The translations under genes were made by a program, and so were the position numbers. Positions 36,164 through 45,405 of a stretch of 64,000 bases of DNA are shown in pieces; the stretch's first letter is position 1; each line of letters begins with the position of its first letter. The stretch is from the NCBI RefSeq assembly GCF_018127785.1, contig NZ_CP072390.1, forward strand, positions 1,302,001 through 1,366,000. Reading direction: 5' to 3'. The notes under the pieces were generated by a model, which made no database searches, was not told the origin of the DNA, and was given only the letters and a program-made list of their open reading frames with translations. The DNA comes from Prevotella scopos JCM 17725. GTDB taxonomy: Bacteria; Bacteroidota; Bacteroidia; Bacteroidales; Bacteroidaceae.

Positions 36164-36922
36164 TCACCATTTAACTTCCTTTGAACTTTTGATATAAATA
36201 TTATATAGCTTCATATACAGTTCATCCATAAGAACTAATATCGATAACATCGTAAAGAAATTTTCTCTCTCATAAATTCCATCCTTTAGTCCTAACAGAG
36301 ATGGAAGATTTTCTTGGTAAGACTTTAAGTTGTGAGCATAACGATTTCGCCATCGATAAACGACTCTCTCATAAAAAAATTGCAAGTCATTTTCAAGGAA
36401 AGAAAATTTCCCCTTTTTATCATAATTTGCAAAAAGTCCTTTCTTTATTATGTTAGGAGCTATCTTATAATGCTGAAAATCTTTTTCTTTAACTACACCT
36501 AAAAATGATCTATCAGTTACGGCTATAATTTGTTGTTTTATGTTGTTTACTAAGTGTTCCTTATATGATTTCTCAAAGATAGTCCCATTGATATAATCAG
36601 GACCAATACGGCTTATTACATCTTGCATATCCTTGAATATTTTCTGCTTATCCTTATAATTCGAACATTCTCCTATAGGACTTTTTAGCAATTCATACCT
36701 ATACTCATAGTCATTTGTTGCCATTTCCCAACAAATACACTTTAACTTTTGTTCGGATGCACCTGTCATATTGAGAAATGTTGTTTGCATTATACATTCA
36801 CATAAAGGATGGACTTCAATACCATCTCCAATAGCTCGACAAGAGGTTACTGTATCTCTGAGTATATCGAGTATGGGAGTTTGTATAAATTGTTGATGTT
36901 GATTAGTTCGCATACTTTTCAT
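36164..36922 (-). CDS. HEPN-like protein paired with DUF262
   Basis: 252 residues, A+T-rich, no signal. The region FYERVVYRWRNRYAHNLKSY carries an R-x4-H motif (Arg192, His197), the catalytic signature of HEPN RNases, at the expected place in a long helix late in the protein. An earlier helix has CWEMATNDYEYRYELL. The family resembles the MAE_28990/MAE_18760-type HEPN group, but this is a weak pattern match. The start lies 20 bases inside the end of the DUF262 gene, so the two are tightly coupled. A toxin or effector role controlled by DUF262 is an inference. Confidence 0.75.
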   Translation of the reverse strand: MKSMRTNQHQQFIQTPILDILRDTVTSCRAIGDGIEVHPLCECIMQTTFLNMTGASEQKLKCICWEMATNDYEYRYELLKSPIGECSNYKDKQKIFKDMQDVISRIGPDYINGTIFEKSYKEHLVNNIKQQIIAVTDRSFLGVVKEKDFQHYKIAPNIIKKGLFANYDKKGKFSFLENDLQFFYERVVYRWRNRYAHNLKSYQENLPSLLGLKDGIYERENFFTMLSILVLMDELYMKLYNIYIKSSKEVKW

Positions 36923-38129
36923 AAATTTGAATAGAAACTTTTAATCTTTCTCTCAAATGCTTCAAAAGATTCGGGCTCTTTGAATAATATTCACTGCTCT
37001 TTTTGTTAGATATCTCCGCTCTTATCTTCTCTATTAGGCTCTTATCAGAAGTTATGCTTTTATTTTTAAATACTATCCAATAGATCAATCCAAATAGCCA
37101 GTAATCTGCATCTACCCATGAAGTAAACGCATCTTTCTTTTCATCAAGATTAAAGTTCTTCTTATTTTCTTGTATCCAATTTCTTAATCTTACAAAACGA
37201 TCTATAAATTCACAATTAGGAAAAACATTATCAAATCTAAAAGCATCAAATTTATCTGTTCTACTTTCTTGTTCTAATTGTAGAATATATGAGACATAAT
37301 CAGCAATATAGTTCTCACGTGAATTATAAGCTGAGTACCCTACAAGAATTCTATTTGAATTTTGTAATCCATAAAATTGTGAGAGGATAGCCAAATATCG
37401 TGCAAAGTCAATTGGGCAAGGAACCATCTTCTCTATTATTTTAGTATTACATAGAGCATCTTCTTTAATATCGTCGCTATTTAATATTTTTCCTTCAAAG
37501 TAATTTTCTTTCTCTGTATCCATATAATACAAAGATCGCCTACTTTCTAAAGGAGATAACTTTCTTCCTAAATAATTTATATTTCGGAACAAGGTTGAAA
37601 AAAACTTTTGAATGTCATTAGTATTAGTAGTATTAGGTATTATGTACGAAAAGCCTAAAAACGTTTTTTCAAAAAAATCATCATTCACAGGAATAGATAT
37701 TATCTCATATCTATCGTCATTGTTCAATTGCTTCTTTATCTCTTCTTTCGTATTACTATCTTTTTGCAATAATTCTTGAAAAGTCCATCTTATAGACTTC
37801 TTCTCTGGCATGTCTTCTGAGCTATCATCGCCATCAGCAAAAGAATAAGATTCATCAAATTTTTCCTTATTTGGCATATAGCCAAGATAAGACAGCAATA
37901 TAGATGTCAAACGCTGCTGACCATCTAAGATTATATTTCCTTCATTGGCATAAGCAATTGTAATAGGCTGAACAAATTGTCCATTTTCCAACGATTGTAT
38001 AAGGCGCTGAACATCCTTCTTTTCCCAAACAAAACTCCTTTGGTATTTGGGAAGAATAATGTTCTTTTTAAGCATCAACTCTATCCAATGCTTCAGTGTG
38101 TATTCACCATAATAAACTCTTGTGTCCAT
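36903..38129 (-). CDS. DUF262 protein (partner of the HEPN-like gene)
   Basis: 408 residues. The DUF262 core is at the N-terminus: ILPKYQRSFVWEKKDVQRLIQSLENGQFVQPIT then IILDGQQRLTSILL. No HNH/DUF1524 domain is visible at the C-terminus, unlike the GmrSD-like protein at 10194; the C-terminal half is helical and lysine-rich. So the enzymatic domain of a restriction system may be supplied by the overlapping HEPN-like gene. The coding region is very A+T-rich compared with the fucosidase upstream, which fits horizontal transfer. Confidence 0.88.
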   Translation of the reverse strand: MDTRVYYGEYTLKHWIELMLKKNIILPKYQRSFVWEKKDVQRLIQSLENGQFVQPITIAYANEGNIILDGQQRLTSILLSYLGYMPNKEKFDESYSFADGDDSSEDMPEKKSIRWTFQELLQKDSNTKEEIKKQLNNDDRYEIISIPVNDDFFEKTFLGFSYIIPNTTNTNDIQKFFSTLFRNINYLGRKLSPLESRRSLYYMDTEKENYFEGKILNSDDIKEDALCNTKIIEKMVPCPIDFARYLAILSQFYGLQNSNRILVGYSAYNSRENYIADYVSYILQLEQESRTDKFDAFRFDNVFPNCEFIDRFVRLRNWIQENKKNFNLDEKKDAFTSWVDADYWLFGLIYWIVFKNKSITSDKSLIEKIRAEISNKKSSEYYSKSPNLLKHLRERLKVSIQIYEKYAN

Positions 38130-38155
38130 TTTTTATAATCTGAAATTAGTATTTT

Positions 38156-38362
38156 TTAAACTATACTTTTATTATTTACTATTATCTTTATTAACTCTTC
38201 TAATTTAGAGATTAGATTTAATGTAGGATTACCTTCTTTTAATGATACTTCATCTTTGACCTTACTTCTCTTACGTAAAGGGTCTTGATGAATTTCTTTC
38301 AATACTATTGAAATGTATTCGGAGTATTCTTTATCGTCCTTCTTTTGTAATTCTTCTTTCGC
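38156..38362 (-). other. Open frame without a start codon, upstream of DUF262-HEPN
   Basis: 68 codons on the minus strand read AKEELQKKDDKEYSEYISIVLK, then a lysine-rich stretch and ISKLEELIKIIVNNKSIV, ending 26 bases before the DUF262 start. There is no ATG or GTG; TTG at 38302 is the only candidate. It starts right at a promoter box. It could be a truncated small protein, such as an antitoxin, or a leader region. Confidence 0.3.
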
Positions 38363-38369
38363 AAAGATA
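38362..38369 (-). promoter_or_regulatory. -7 box TATCTTTG ahead of the DUF262-HEPN operon
   Basis: Exact TAnnTTTG on the minus strand, 24 bases after the dinD stop. It would give a leader of about 225 bases for DUF262. Confidence 0.45.
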
Positions 38370-38392
38370 TAGGATTAAGAAATTACAAACTC

Positions 38393-39241
38393 TCATCCTT
38401 TACGCGTATCTTTTCCTCGATTATTTATTAGAGCATTCTTTTCTTCACTCGCCAACCTCCTTTCTACTTTCTTAATATCCTCTGCAGGAGGCAGATTCTC
38501 TGGTATAATCCCTCGTTGAATCATCATTTGCCGAACAGCTTTATTATTTTCAATATGTTCATTACTGATTTGACCTTCTCCATATAAGTCCTTTTGTTGC
38601 ACATTGACATTAGTCATTTCAGCTGCAAAATCCTTCGCTTTAATACTGATAGTCGGTAGGAAATCAGCAACTGGTCTACTTACAGGCACTCCCATCTTCT
38701 TTTTCATTTGTGCTGTATTCAAGCGAAATAATGCTTGGTCACCTTTAGAACGGATTACAGCAAAGCCTTTACTATCCACACCTCTTTCATAAAGAATACC
38801 AGATAGATGCTTTTCAGTCTCTTGCAGTTTTGTACGAGCTTTTACACGCTCTATCTCCAATAGTCTTTGCTCTATTAACTCAGCCTTACGTGTCTGCATC
38901 GCAAAATAGGTTTGTGCAAAAGCTATCTGCTCTTTACGTGGGTCACCATTTTGTGCAATTAGGTAACAGCCATAGCGAGTTAAGAGAATATCATCAATTT
39001 CACGTTCTGACCCAGACCCGAGATGAACCATTTTCCTGACGTCAGGAAAATGGTCAGAAACGAGATACCCAGCATTGACACAAGCCGTCTTAGCTTTATC
39101 AATTACTTTCGAGAAATTCTCCCATTTGGAATAACCCAAAAGCAGCTGAAGTTTGCGTGCACTCCAACATTCAATCCCCTCGACCTCTACAGCTGCAGCC
39201 TCAAAGCCATTGTATAGCTCTTGAATGATTTCTTTTTTCAT
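38393..39241 (-). CDS. dinD: DinD-like DNA-damage-inducible protein (BRO-N domain)
   Basis: 282 residues. The N-terminal BRO-type DNA-binding domain has GIECWSARKLQLLLGYSKWENF and the conserved VSDHFPDVRKMVHLGSGSEREIDDILLTRYGCYLIAQNGDPRK. The DinD-specific C-terminal part includes YERGVDSKGFAVIRSKGD and a lysine-rich tail. In E. coli DinD is SOS-regulated and inhibits RecA; no SOS box is recognisable here. A 28-bp perfect palindrome lies within the coding region. Confidence 0.92.
   Translation of the reverse strand: MKKEIIQELYNGFEAAAVEVEGIECWSARKLQLLLGYSKWENFSKVIDKAKTACVNAGYLVSDHFPDVRKMVHLGSGSEREIDDILLTRYGCYLIAQNGDPRKEQIAFAQTYFAMQTRKAELIEQRLLEIERVKARTKLQETEKHLSGILYERGVDSKGFAVIRSKGDQALFRLNTAQMKKKMGVPVSRPVADFLPTISIKAKDFAAEMTNVNVQQKDLYGEGQISNEHIENNKAVRQMMIQRGIIPENLPPAEDIKKVERRLASEEKNALINNRGKDTRKG
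39027..39054. repeat. 28-bp perfect palindrome inside dinD
   Basis: Two 14-base arms meet at 39040/39041 with no spacer (centre TCCTGACGTCAGGA). It encodes the conserved residues SDHFPDVRKMV, so protein constraint may explain part of it. Confidence 0.9.
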
Positions 39242-39560
39242 TTATCAGTTTTGTAGCTTTTATCTTCTTCATAGTTATAGGAAACAGAACACTTTAGCAC
39301 TTAAATATAGAATCACCAACATTCTTCACCTCATGGTCATTGCAAAAGGTAAGGCATCCTGTGTTCTTCCCTGCACTCTTTCATAGATGAGTTTTTAGTT
39401 ATACTTCCCATTAACATGGGTAACACCTTGCAAATATAATATAAAATATTTATATAAAGAATAAAGAGAAAAGGTTTTTTACAAAAAACTTTGCTTATAG
39501 AATAGCATTTATATCTAATATAATTTTATTTTAAGTGAATAGCGATTCATAAATTAGATT

Positions 39561-40033
39561 TTAGTTGTTTAGTTCTTTGTTTTTAATCTCCCAATAGCCA
39601 TTGCGCTTACCATTTTTGCGTTCAATAATGCCACGTTCTGACAAACGCGTTGTCATACGTTTTACGGTTCGCTCAGACTTACCTATATGCACAGCAATTT
39701 CCTTTTGCGTTGCTTGTGGTTTCTCCTTGATAAACTTTATAAGTGCTACTTCTTCCAAAGTGCAATTCAAAGTGCCATTATGGCTCTTTGGAGCTTCCAG
39801 ACTGGCACTTTGAATCAAATGCTTTGATGCTTCTATATGTAGAAGTCTGCTCTTTAGTTCATTCTGCTCACCTAATATCAAATTGCGAAAGAATGCTTCA
39901 AGGTATTGCGTTGTAGCAAAGACGTCTTTAGGCATATTGTTATAGTTGGCTCGAACCAGTGCGTTACGGAAATACCATGAATAGTTAGCAAAGGTTTCGT
40001 TGCTGACGTCGAAACCAAATGTACGCAGATACT
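39561..40033 (-). pseudogene. fic 3' fragment cut by an IS end
   Basis: About 157 codons that match the last part of the intact Fic gene at 45761-46831: KYLRTFGFDVSNETFANYSWYFRNALVRANYNNMPKD, then the C-terminal winged-helix region TQKEIAVHIGKSERTVKRM. The HPFxxGNxR active site is absent. The match stops at 40033/40034, where an IS end (TAGGGATATT) begins. Identity to the intact copy is high in the 5' part and lower in the 3' part, which suggests gene conversion. Confidence 0.88.
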
Positions 40034-40172
40034 TAGGGATATTATGAATTTTTCTAACTAATTGTTTGCCAGTGTAATATATTATCTATACCTTTACATA
40101 AAATCCCCCGAACGACCCTTCACGGGCAGAATCAGGGGAAACTTTTAAAAAAACATCGTGAAGATCCAAAAA
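40034..40172 (+). mobile_element. Left-end remnant of an IS (same type as 44406-45356)
   Basis: About 140 bases match the start of the element at 44406: TAGGGATATT end, the C-rich ATAAAATCCCCC tract, the CGACCCTTCACGGGCAGAATC block, and the first transposase codons (KIQKN). Everything downstream of that is gone. Confidence 0.85.
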
Positions 40173-40248
40173 AATGGTCTTTTAATCAAAATTTTGTCAT
40201 TTAATTGTGGTTTATTGAAGATTTCCGCATTCATAACGATTATTTTAG

Positions 40249-40256
40249 TATCTTTG
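40249..40256 (+). promoter_or_regulatory. -7 box TATCTTTG of the HTH regulator
   Basis: Exact box 28 bases before ATG 40284. Confidence 0.5.
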
Positions 40257-40283
40257 TCAACAAAAGAAGAAAACAAATCCAAA

Positions 40284-40499
40284 ATGGCAAAGTTAAATCG
40301 CATAAAAGTTGTTCTCGCAGAACGTGACCTAAACAATAAGTGGCTGTCCGATAAACTCGGCAGAGACCCTGCCACCATTTCTAAGTGGATCACCAATACT
40401 ACTCAGCCAAGCCTTAAAGCCCTCATCGCCATAGCTAATGCGCTTGAAGTGCCTGTGCAGGAGTTGGTGAGACAAGAAGAAATCAATCAGGAAAAGTGA
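40284..40499 (+). CDS. XRE-family HTH protein, possible controller of the R-M system
   Basis: 71 residues made almost wholly of one helix-turn-helix domain: IKVVLAERDLNNKWLSDKLGRDPATISKWITNTTQPSLKALIAIANALEVPVQEL. The size and place, upstream of a type II endonuclease gene on the same strand, fit a C (controller) protein. An in-frame start at 40158 lies within the IS remnant and is rejected. A pseudogene now separates it from the R gene, so the link to R-M is an inference. Confidence 0.85.
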   Translation: MAKLNRIKVVLAERDLNNKWLSDKLGRDPATISKWITNTTQPSLKALIAIANALEVPVQELVRQEEINQEK

Positions 40500-40545
40500 G
40501 GTGATATGATGACATATGTTCATTCTAAAGGCAACGTTGACGGCA

Positions 40546-40836
40546 GAGTAGATAACCGAGAAAGAATTTGACCGCCCAAGCATCGCCCAAGATTATGGTA
40601 TGGTAAATGACACAGCAAATTTGCCACAACTTACTGATAGATAGCGAAAAGATTTAGAAGCAATAAATAATGACATGGTAAATGGTATGGTAGATATCCA
40701 AGCAAATGACCATGTAACTGTCCCTGATCTTGCAACTTTACTTAATGTTTCTGAAAAGACTACAAGACGAGGCCTTTATGTTTTGCATGATATAAATCTT
40801 ATCCAATACGTAGGAAGTAATAGGAGTGAACATTAG
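40546..40836 (+). pseudogene. C-terminal remnant of an AlbA_2/ATP-binding regulator
   Basis: One frame reads TEKEFDRPSIAQDYGMVND, then NLPQLTDR, a stop at about 40639, and RKDLEAINNDMVNGMVD followed by a winged-helix segment VPDLATLLNVSEKTTRRGLYVL before the final stop at 40834-40836. It resembles the C-terminus of RecG-like ATP-binding (Schlafen AlbA_2) proteins. The start and most of the body are missing and one stop interrupts it. Confidence 0.65.
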
Positions 40837-40866
40837 GAAGTAAAACAAAAAATAATTACTTATAAG

Positions 40867-41109
40867 ATGGCAGACTCAAGCTTTAATTGTAATCATCACG
40901 ATAGAGAACAAATGAGCAAACTTTATACTATAGGCGAAACTGTCACTTTTCAATGTGGCAATATGCAAAAAGAAGGGACCATCCTTATAGTTGATTCATT
41001 TGATGTCTTTGGGTGTCATGGAAGCCCTTCGTATGACATATTGGTTGAGAACGAGAACATGCTTTATAAACATGTGGAACACAACCTCATTGTTTCAAGC
41101 AATAAATAA
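40867..41109 (+). CDS. Small unrecognised protein
   Basis: 80 residues (65 if it starts at MSKLYT). The part TIGETVTFQCGNMQKEGTILIVDSFDVFGCHGSPSYDILVENENMLYKHV looks like a compact beta-barrel (SH3-like) fold. No family is recognised. It lies between the pseudogene and the restriction endonuclease gene on the same strand and may belong to that operon. Confidence 0.6.
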   Translation: MADSSFNCNHHDREQMSKLYTIGETVTFQCGNMQKEGTILIVDSFDVFGCHGSPSYDILVENENMLYKHVEHNLIVSSNK

Positions 41110-41184
41110 AAACAGTGGAAGGAAATACTCTAACCATTGAAAAAGCTGTATCAAACAAAAAAACAATGTTCAAACAATACAATT

Positions 41185-42273
41185 ATGCCCTATAAAGATA
41201 TCATCAACGACATTTGTAGCAATATTCATACAGGTCTTATCGATTTTGAAAAGCCACGTAGTGAAGCTTCTATGCCCACACAGGCATCTTCGGAATTCAT
41301 TACCAACAAGCAGCAAGGCGATTGGGCGGAGGATATTCTATTTAGGGCAATTAATGACAACTCCGAGAATGTCGTTGCTGTAAGATATGGTAAATCGGAT
41401 GATCTTGTTGCAGGAGATGAAGGATTTGAAAAGTTCTTCAATGAATATCAGTCAGAACTCGATACCATTGGCAAACGCCCAGACATTCTGCTATACAAGA
41501 AGGAGGATTTTGATGAATCCCTTGGTTATGACATCAGCTCAAAATCAAGTCAAGAGATTGGTGATTACGTTTCCAAAGCTATTGCAGGTATTGAGGTTCG
41601 CTCGAGCGCTTTTCTCTTCAATAAATATACAGCAGAAAACAACAGAGTTGTTCGTAAGAATACGGAAAGAGCTATCGATTTAAAGAATATTATATTAGAC
41701 GAATACGTTGACTTATTGGAACAGAAACGTCCAGAGTTAAAAACGATTCTTCAGCAGCTTAACGAAACTTCTGTGCAATCCATCGACTACCGAAAGCCAA
41801 CATGGAAGACCTCGCAAAGGCTTCAAGAATTAACGGATAATCTGTCAGAACTAAAAGATTGTCTGAAGGTAATTCAAAAACGTAATTCATTATCCATCAC
41901 CCCAAAGATGGAAGATTTGAAGGTCGTTCACAAATGGATAATGACCTACAATGTGCCACATTTTTACGTACAGGTATTTTTCGATAAAGTATATGGCGTA
42001 TCATTCCAGCACATTCTGGAACTTGTATCTAATCCAGATTTGGAGGATAAAAAATACTTTATTGAACAAGACGCAAAGAATCAAAACAAGACAACAATTA
42101 AGATACCTTCTCAAGATGGCACATGCCTTGCAGAAACAGTTACCGAACCTAATCATCAGAGTGTAAGAAAGGAGTTAAACAAAGGTCGATTGTTGTTCTA
42201 TGTAAAATTTGATGGTGGTGAGGCATGTTTGGATGCTAATAAATTTGAATCTTTGTTTGGAATAAAAATTTAA
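41185..42273 (+). CDS. Type II restriction endonuclease, tentatively AccI family
   Basis: 362 residues from ATG 41185 (MPYKDIINDICSNIH). The nuclease core fits a PD-(D/E)XK variant: QQGDWAEDILFRAIND, then GKRPDILLYKKEDF and GIEVRSSAFLFNKYT (Asp in PDILL, Glu-x-Arg in EVR). The overall order resembles the AccI family (GTMKAC cutters), recalled from pattern only. It ends four bases before the methyltransferase gene, so R and M are co-transcribed. Alternative: another type II family with the same fold. Confidence 0.75.
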   Translation: MPYKDIINDICSNIHTGLIDFEKPRSEASMPTQASSEFITNKQQGDWAEDILFRAINDNSENVVAVRYGKSDDLVAGDEGFEKFFNEYQSELDTIGKRPDILLYKKEDFDESLGYDISSKSSQEIGDYVSKAIAGIEVRSSAFLFNKYTAENNRVVRKNTERAIDLKNIILDEYVDLLEQKRPELKTILQQLNETSVQSIDYRKPTWKTSQRLQELTDNLSELKDCLKVIQKRNSLSITPKMEDLKVVHKWIMTYNVPHFYVQVFFDKVYGVSFQHILELVSNPDLEDKKYFIEQDAKNQNKTTIKIPSQDGTCLAETVTEPNHQSVRKELNKGRLLFYVKFDGGEACLDANKFESLFGIKI

Positions 42274-42277
42274 TAGG

Positions 42278-44377
42278 ATGACCCCCGAACAGAAATACAT
42301 TTCAACTACATCACTTGAACATCGCAAAAAATATGCTCAGTTCTTTACTCCTGAAAAGATTGCAGAGTTCATGTGTCAATGGGTGTTACAGGGCAAGCAG
42401 AAAACCCGTGCTCTCGAACCTGCATACGGTTTGGGAATCTTTTCCCGAGTCCTTGCTCAGAAATCTAATCTACCCATCGATGCGTACGAAATTGACGAAC
42501 AAATTTTTGCAAGTGCCTTTGCTGCTCGTCCCAATGGCGTAAATCTTAGGAATGAAGATTATTTTGCGTGTGATTGGAATGCGAAATACGATGCCATTAT
42601 TTGTAATCCTCCTTATCTAAAATTTCACGATTACGACAATGCCACCTACATACCAGATGTAAATAGTCATTTAGGAACAAAGCTTAATGGTTTCACTAAC
42701 CTCTATACTTTATTTCTCCTAAAATCAATTGCCCAATTGCAAGAAGGCGGGCGTCTGGCATACATTATTCCTTCAGAGTTCCTCAATTCCGATTATGGTG
42801 TAGAGGTAAAACGCGCTTTGGTGGAGAGTAACACCTTACAACATATAATCGTCGTAGATTTTACAGAATGTGCTTTTGACGATGCCCTAACAACTGCCTG
42901 TATTCTCCTTTGCGAAAGAATGACTAGTTCTGTAAAAGTGCGTTTCTCGCTTGTCAACAACATAGAAGGATTAAGTAATTGTTTTAGTGAATATGTGGAA
43001 TTCAACACATCGGAACTTGATGCAAAAATAAAGTGGAAAGCATACTATGAGGAAGGTAATAGTTGTAAATACAATCATCTTGTTTCATTCTCCAAGTTTG
43101 CTAAGGTTTGTCGTGGTATTGCCACCGGTGCAAACGATTATTTTACGTTCAAGCCTTCAAAGGTAGATGAGTATGATGTTCCTGAAGAATGCTTGATGCC
43201 ATGTATTTGCAAAGCTGTAGATGCTCCACAGACCTTTTTTACTCAAAATGAATTTACAAAATTATTAAATGAAGATAAGACCATCTATCTATTCAATGGC
43301 AGTACTGCACCCGATAACACAAGTGTGCTTAGGTACATACATCTTGGTGAAGAATTAGGAATCAACAAGCGCTATCTTACTGCAAGTCGTTCTCCATGGT
43401 ATGCTATTGAGAATCGACCTCCTGCACCAATATGGGTTTCTGTTTTCAACAGGAACGGCTTGCGCTTCATTCGCAACGAAGCAAATATTTATAACCTCAC
43501 TACATTCCATTGCGTTTATCCCAAAAGCACTGGAGTAGATATTGATGTTTTGTTTGCATACCTCATTACTGATGTTGCAAAGGAGATTTTTCTCGATAAT
43601 TCGCGTCAATATGGAAATGGTCTTGTTAAATTTGAACCAAACGATCTAAACAAAGGCATGGTTGTGGATTTGACCTTGCTAAATTCTAGGGAGAGTTCGT
43701 TTGTTAAGGATGTGTATGCATTTATTAAAAATAATCAGAAAGAGAAAGATGGAATAAAGTTGCTAAATGAATTCTTCTCATTAAAATATACGGATGAGAT
43801 AAACACGATAGACAAATTCACAGAAAGGCTTCAGCTCCTAAAAAATACTTCTTTATCTGTTACAGAAGAAGTTATCAAAAGGACAAGTAAACCACGTATC
43901 AAACAACTTAGTTTCTTGGACCTCTTCGACCAATACGAACTTGAGCCTATCAAACAGAATTTTATGGTTCGCGAGGACATTGAGGTCGAATATAATACAA
44001 AGCACATTCATCGTAATTTACTTATCGACATAACAAAGAACCTCCTCATCTGCAACGTTAAGAAGGACAATTGGGAGAAGTATCTCGATAGTTCGGCGAA
44101 GATTTACTATACAGGCAAGAAGTTCCCATCTACTATTGCGCTCAATGAGCTCTACTATTTCATGCCGTACCTCTCAGGAAAAGGCATCCGAGATCTCTAC
44201 TATATAAAGATTGCTAGACTTGGTTACCGCAAGGAAGGTCAGGAGAATGAAGATAAGAACGACCTCAGACTGGTTTTTGAAATTGAGCGTGTCGGTCAGT
44301 TATTCAATAACTACAAGAAAGTGAAACTCGAAATCTGGCGTACGTTTACAGATACGATTTTAAAAGATATATTGTAG
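42278..44377 (+). CDS. Type II N6-adenine DNA methyltransferase
   Basis: 699 residues. SAM-binding region FFTPEKIAEFMCQWV and ALEPAYGLGIFSRVL, catalytic NPPY at residues 110-113 (DAIICNPPYLKFHDY), then IIPSEFLNSDYG. The C-terminal half holds the target recognition part and a long tail (about 530-699). It modifies the site cut by the endonuclease immediately upstream. All catalytic motifs are intact. Confidence 0.92.
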   Translation: MTPEQKYISTTSLEHRKKYAQFFTPEKIAEFMCQWVLQGKQKTRALEPAYGLGIFSRVLAQKSNLPIDAYEIDEQIFASAFAARPNGVNLRNEDYFACDWNAKYDAIICNPPYLKFHDYDNATYIPDVNSHLGTKLNGFTNLYTLFLLKSIAQLQEGGRLAYIIPSEFLNSDYGVEVKRALVESNTLQHIIVVDFTECAFDDALTTACILLCERMTSSVKVRFSLVNNIEGLSNCFSEYVEFNTSELDAKIKWKAYYEEGNSCKYNHLVSFSKFAKVCRGIATGANDYFTFKPSKVDEYDVPEECLMPCICKAVDAPQTFFTQNEFTKLLNEDKTIYLFNGSTAPDNTSVLRYIHLGEELGINKRYLTASRSPWYAIENRPPAPIWVSVFNRNGLRFIRNEANIYNLTTFHCVYPKSTGVDIDVLFAYLITDVAKEIFLDNSRQYGNGLVKFEPNDLNKGMVVDLTLLNSRESSFVKDVYAFIKNNQKEKDGIKLLNEFFSLKYTDEINTIDKFTERLQLLKNTSLSVTEEVIKRTSKPRIKQLSFLDLFDQYELEPIKQNFMVREDIEVEYNTKHIHRNLLIDITKNLLICNVKKDNWEKYLDSSAKIYYTGKKFPSTIALNELYYFMPYLSGKGIRDLYYIKIARLGYRKEGQENEDKNDLRLVFEIERVGQLFNNYKKVKLEIWRTFTDTILKDIL

Positions 44378-44405
44378 CAATTGATACTTACATACATCAT
44401 TAGAT

Positions 44406-45356
44406 TAGGGATATTCAGAATTTTTCTAACTAACTGTTTGTCAGTGTAATATATCATTTGTACCTTTACATAAAATCCCCCAAACGACCCTTCACGGGCA
44501 GAATCGGGGGAAAACTTCTTAAAAAACATCATGAAGATACAAAAAAATCTGATATAACACCAACTTTGCCCTTTACAGAGTTTGATTTTTTACAGATCTA
44601 TCGTGACAGCTTTGCAAAAAGCGAACTTGAACGTATCCATTCCCAGCTCCCACTTAAGGAGTTGGCAGCAGCATGTACGAGTCATAGCCATAAGAGCAAG
44701 CGGGGCAAAGGTCAACAACATACAGATTGACGGCATATCATTCATAGAGCACCACAGCTTTGAGGCTTTCAACGAGGGTGTCCGTCTTAAGCAATGTGTT
44801 GAGTATCAGGAATCTCTGACGGGAGTCAAAGTCAAGCGCATCGGCGCCCATTCCATATACGCCAACAATGCCAACCGGACAATGTGTACGGAAAAAGGCA
44901 TAACCACCTGTTTCGTCAGAAAAGGCTCCAAACACAAAGAACAATCTGAATGTCTCAGAACGGCAAGAAAGATTATCAGAAACCTCAGGGCCACGGTAAT
45001 GGAGGGCAGCTTCGGGAATCAGAAACAGCACTATGCCGTTGGGCGAATCAAGGCACGTAACATGTTCAGCGAAACATTACTGCTCTTCTTTGGAATCCAT
45101 ACGGCTAATGCCGCCATTCTTGCCGCAAGGCAGATGGCCAGGGACATGAAGAAGGTGGCTTGATAAAAAGATAAGGTGATTTTATATCCATCCATAGGCA
45201 GGTGTGGAAGGGACAGGTGTGCCCATACGGATCGACATTTGAGATTTTTGAGCAGAAAACACTGCAAATTCTTTTTCTAGGAACTTTTCCAAGAAAAAGA
45301 ATTCAGTTTTTGAATGCTCTTGGCAGGTTCAGGAGTGAATTAACTGAAATTCCCTA
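44406..45356 (+). mobile_element. Degenerate DDE-transposase insertion sequence
   Basis: Imperfect terminal repeats: TAGGGATATTCAGAATTTT at the left and, inverted, TAGGGAATTTCAGTTAATT at the right. The inside holds a broken transposase and, near the right end, a 10-bp stem hairpin (about 45270-45302). The left 140 bases also occur alone at 40034-40172. Family not assigned. Confidence 0.8.
44531..45163 (+). pseudogene. Transposase remnant, frameshifted and deleted
   Basis: The N-terminal part (ITPTLPFTEFDFLQIYRDSFAKSELERIH, then LPLKELAAAC) ends at about 44730 in one frame. The C-terminal part continues in another: GVKVKRIGAHSIYANNANR, then VMEGSFGNQKQHYAVGRIKARN and LLFFGIHTANAAILAARQMAR. 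The middle of the catalytic domain is missing. It cannot make an active transposase. Confidence 0.8.
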
Positions 45357-45405
45357 AATTATATGTGTATCCACACAAAATATCTACGATCCCCGTCAGA
45401 GGCTT

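Noticed and set aside
40158..40283. N-terminal extension of the HTH protein
   Set aside because: It begins within IS-derived sequence and precedes the TATCTTTG promoter box.
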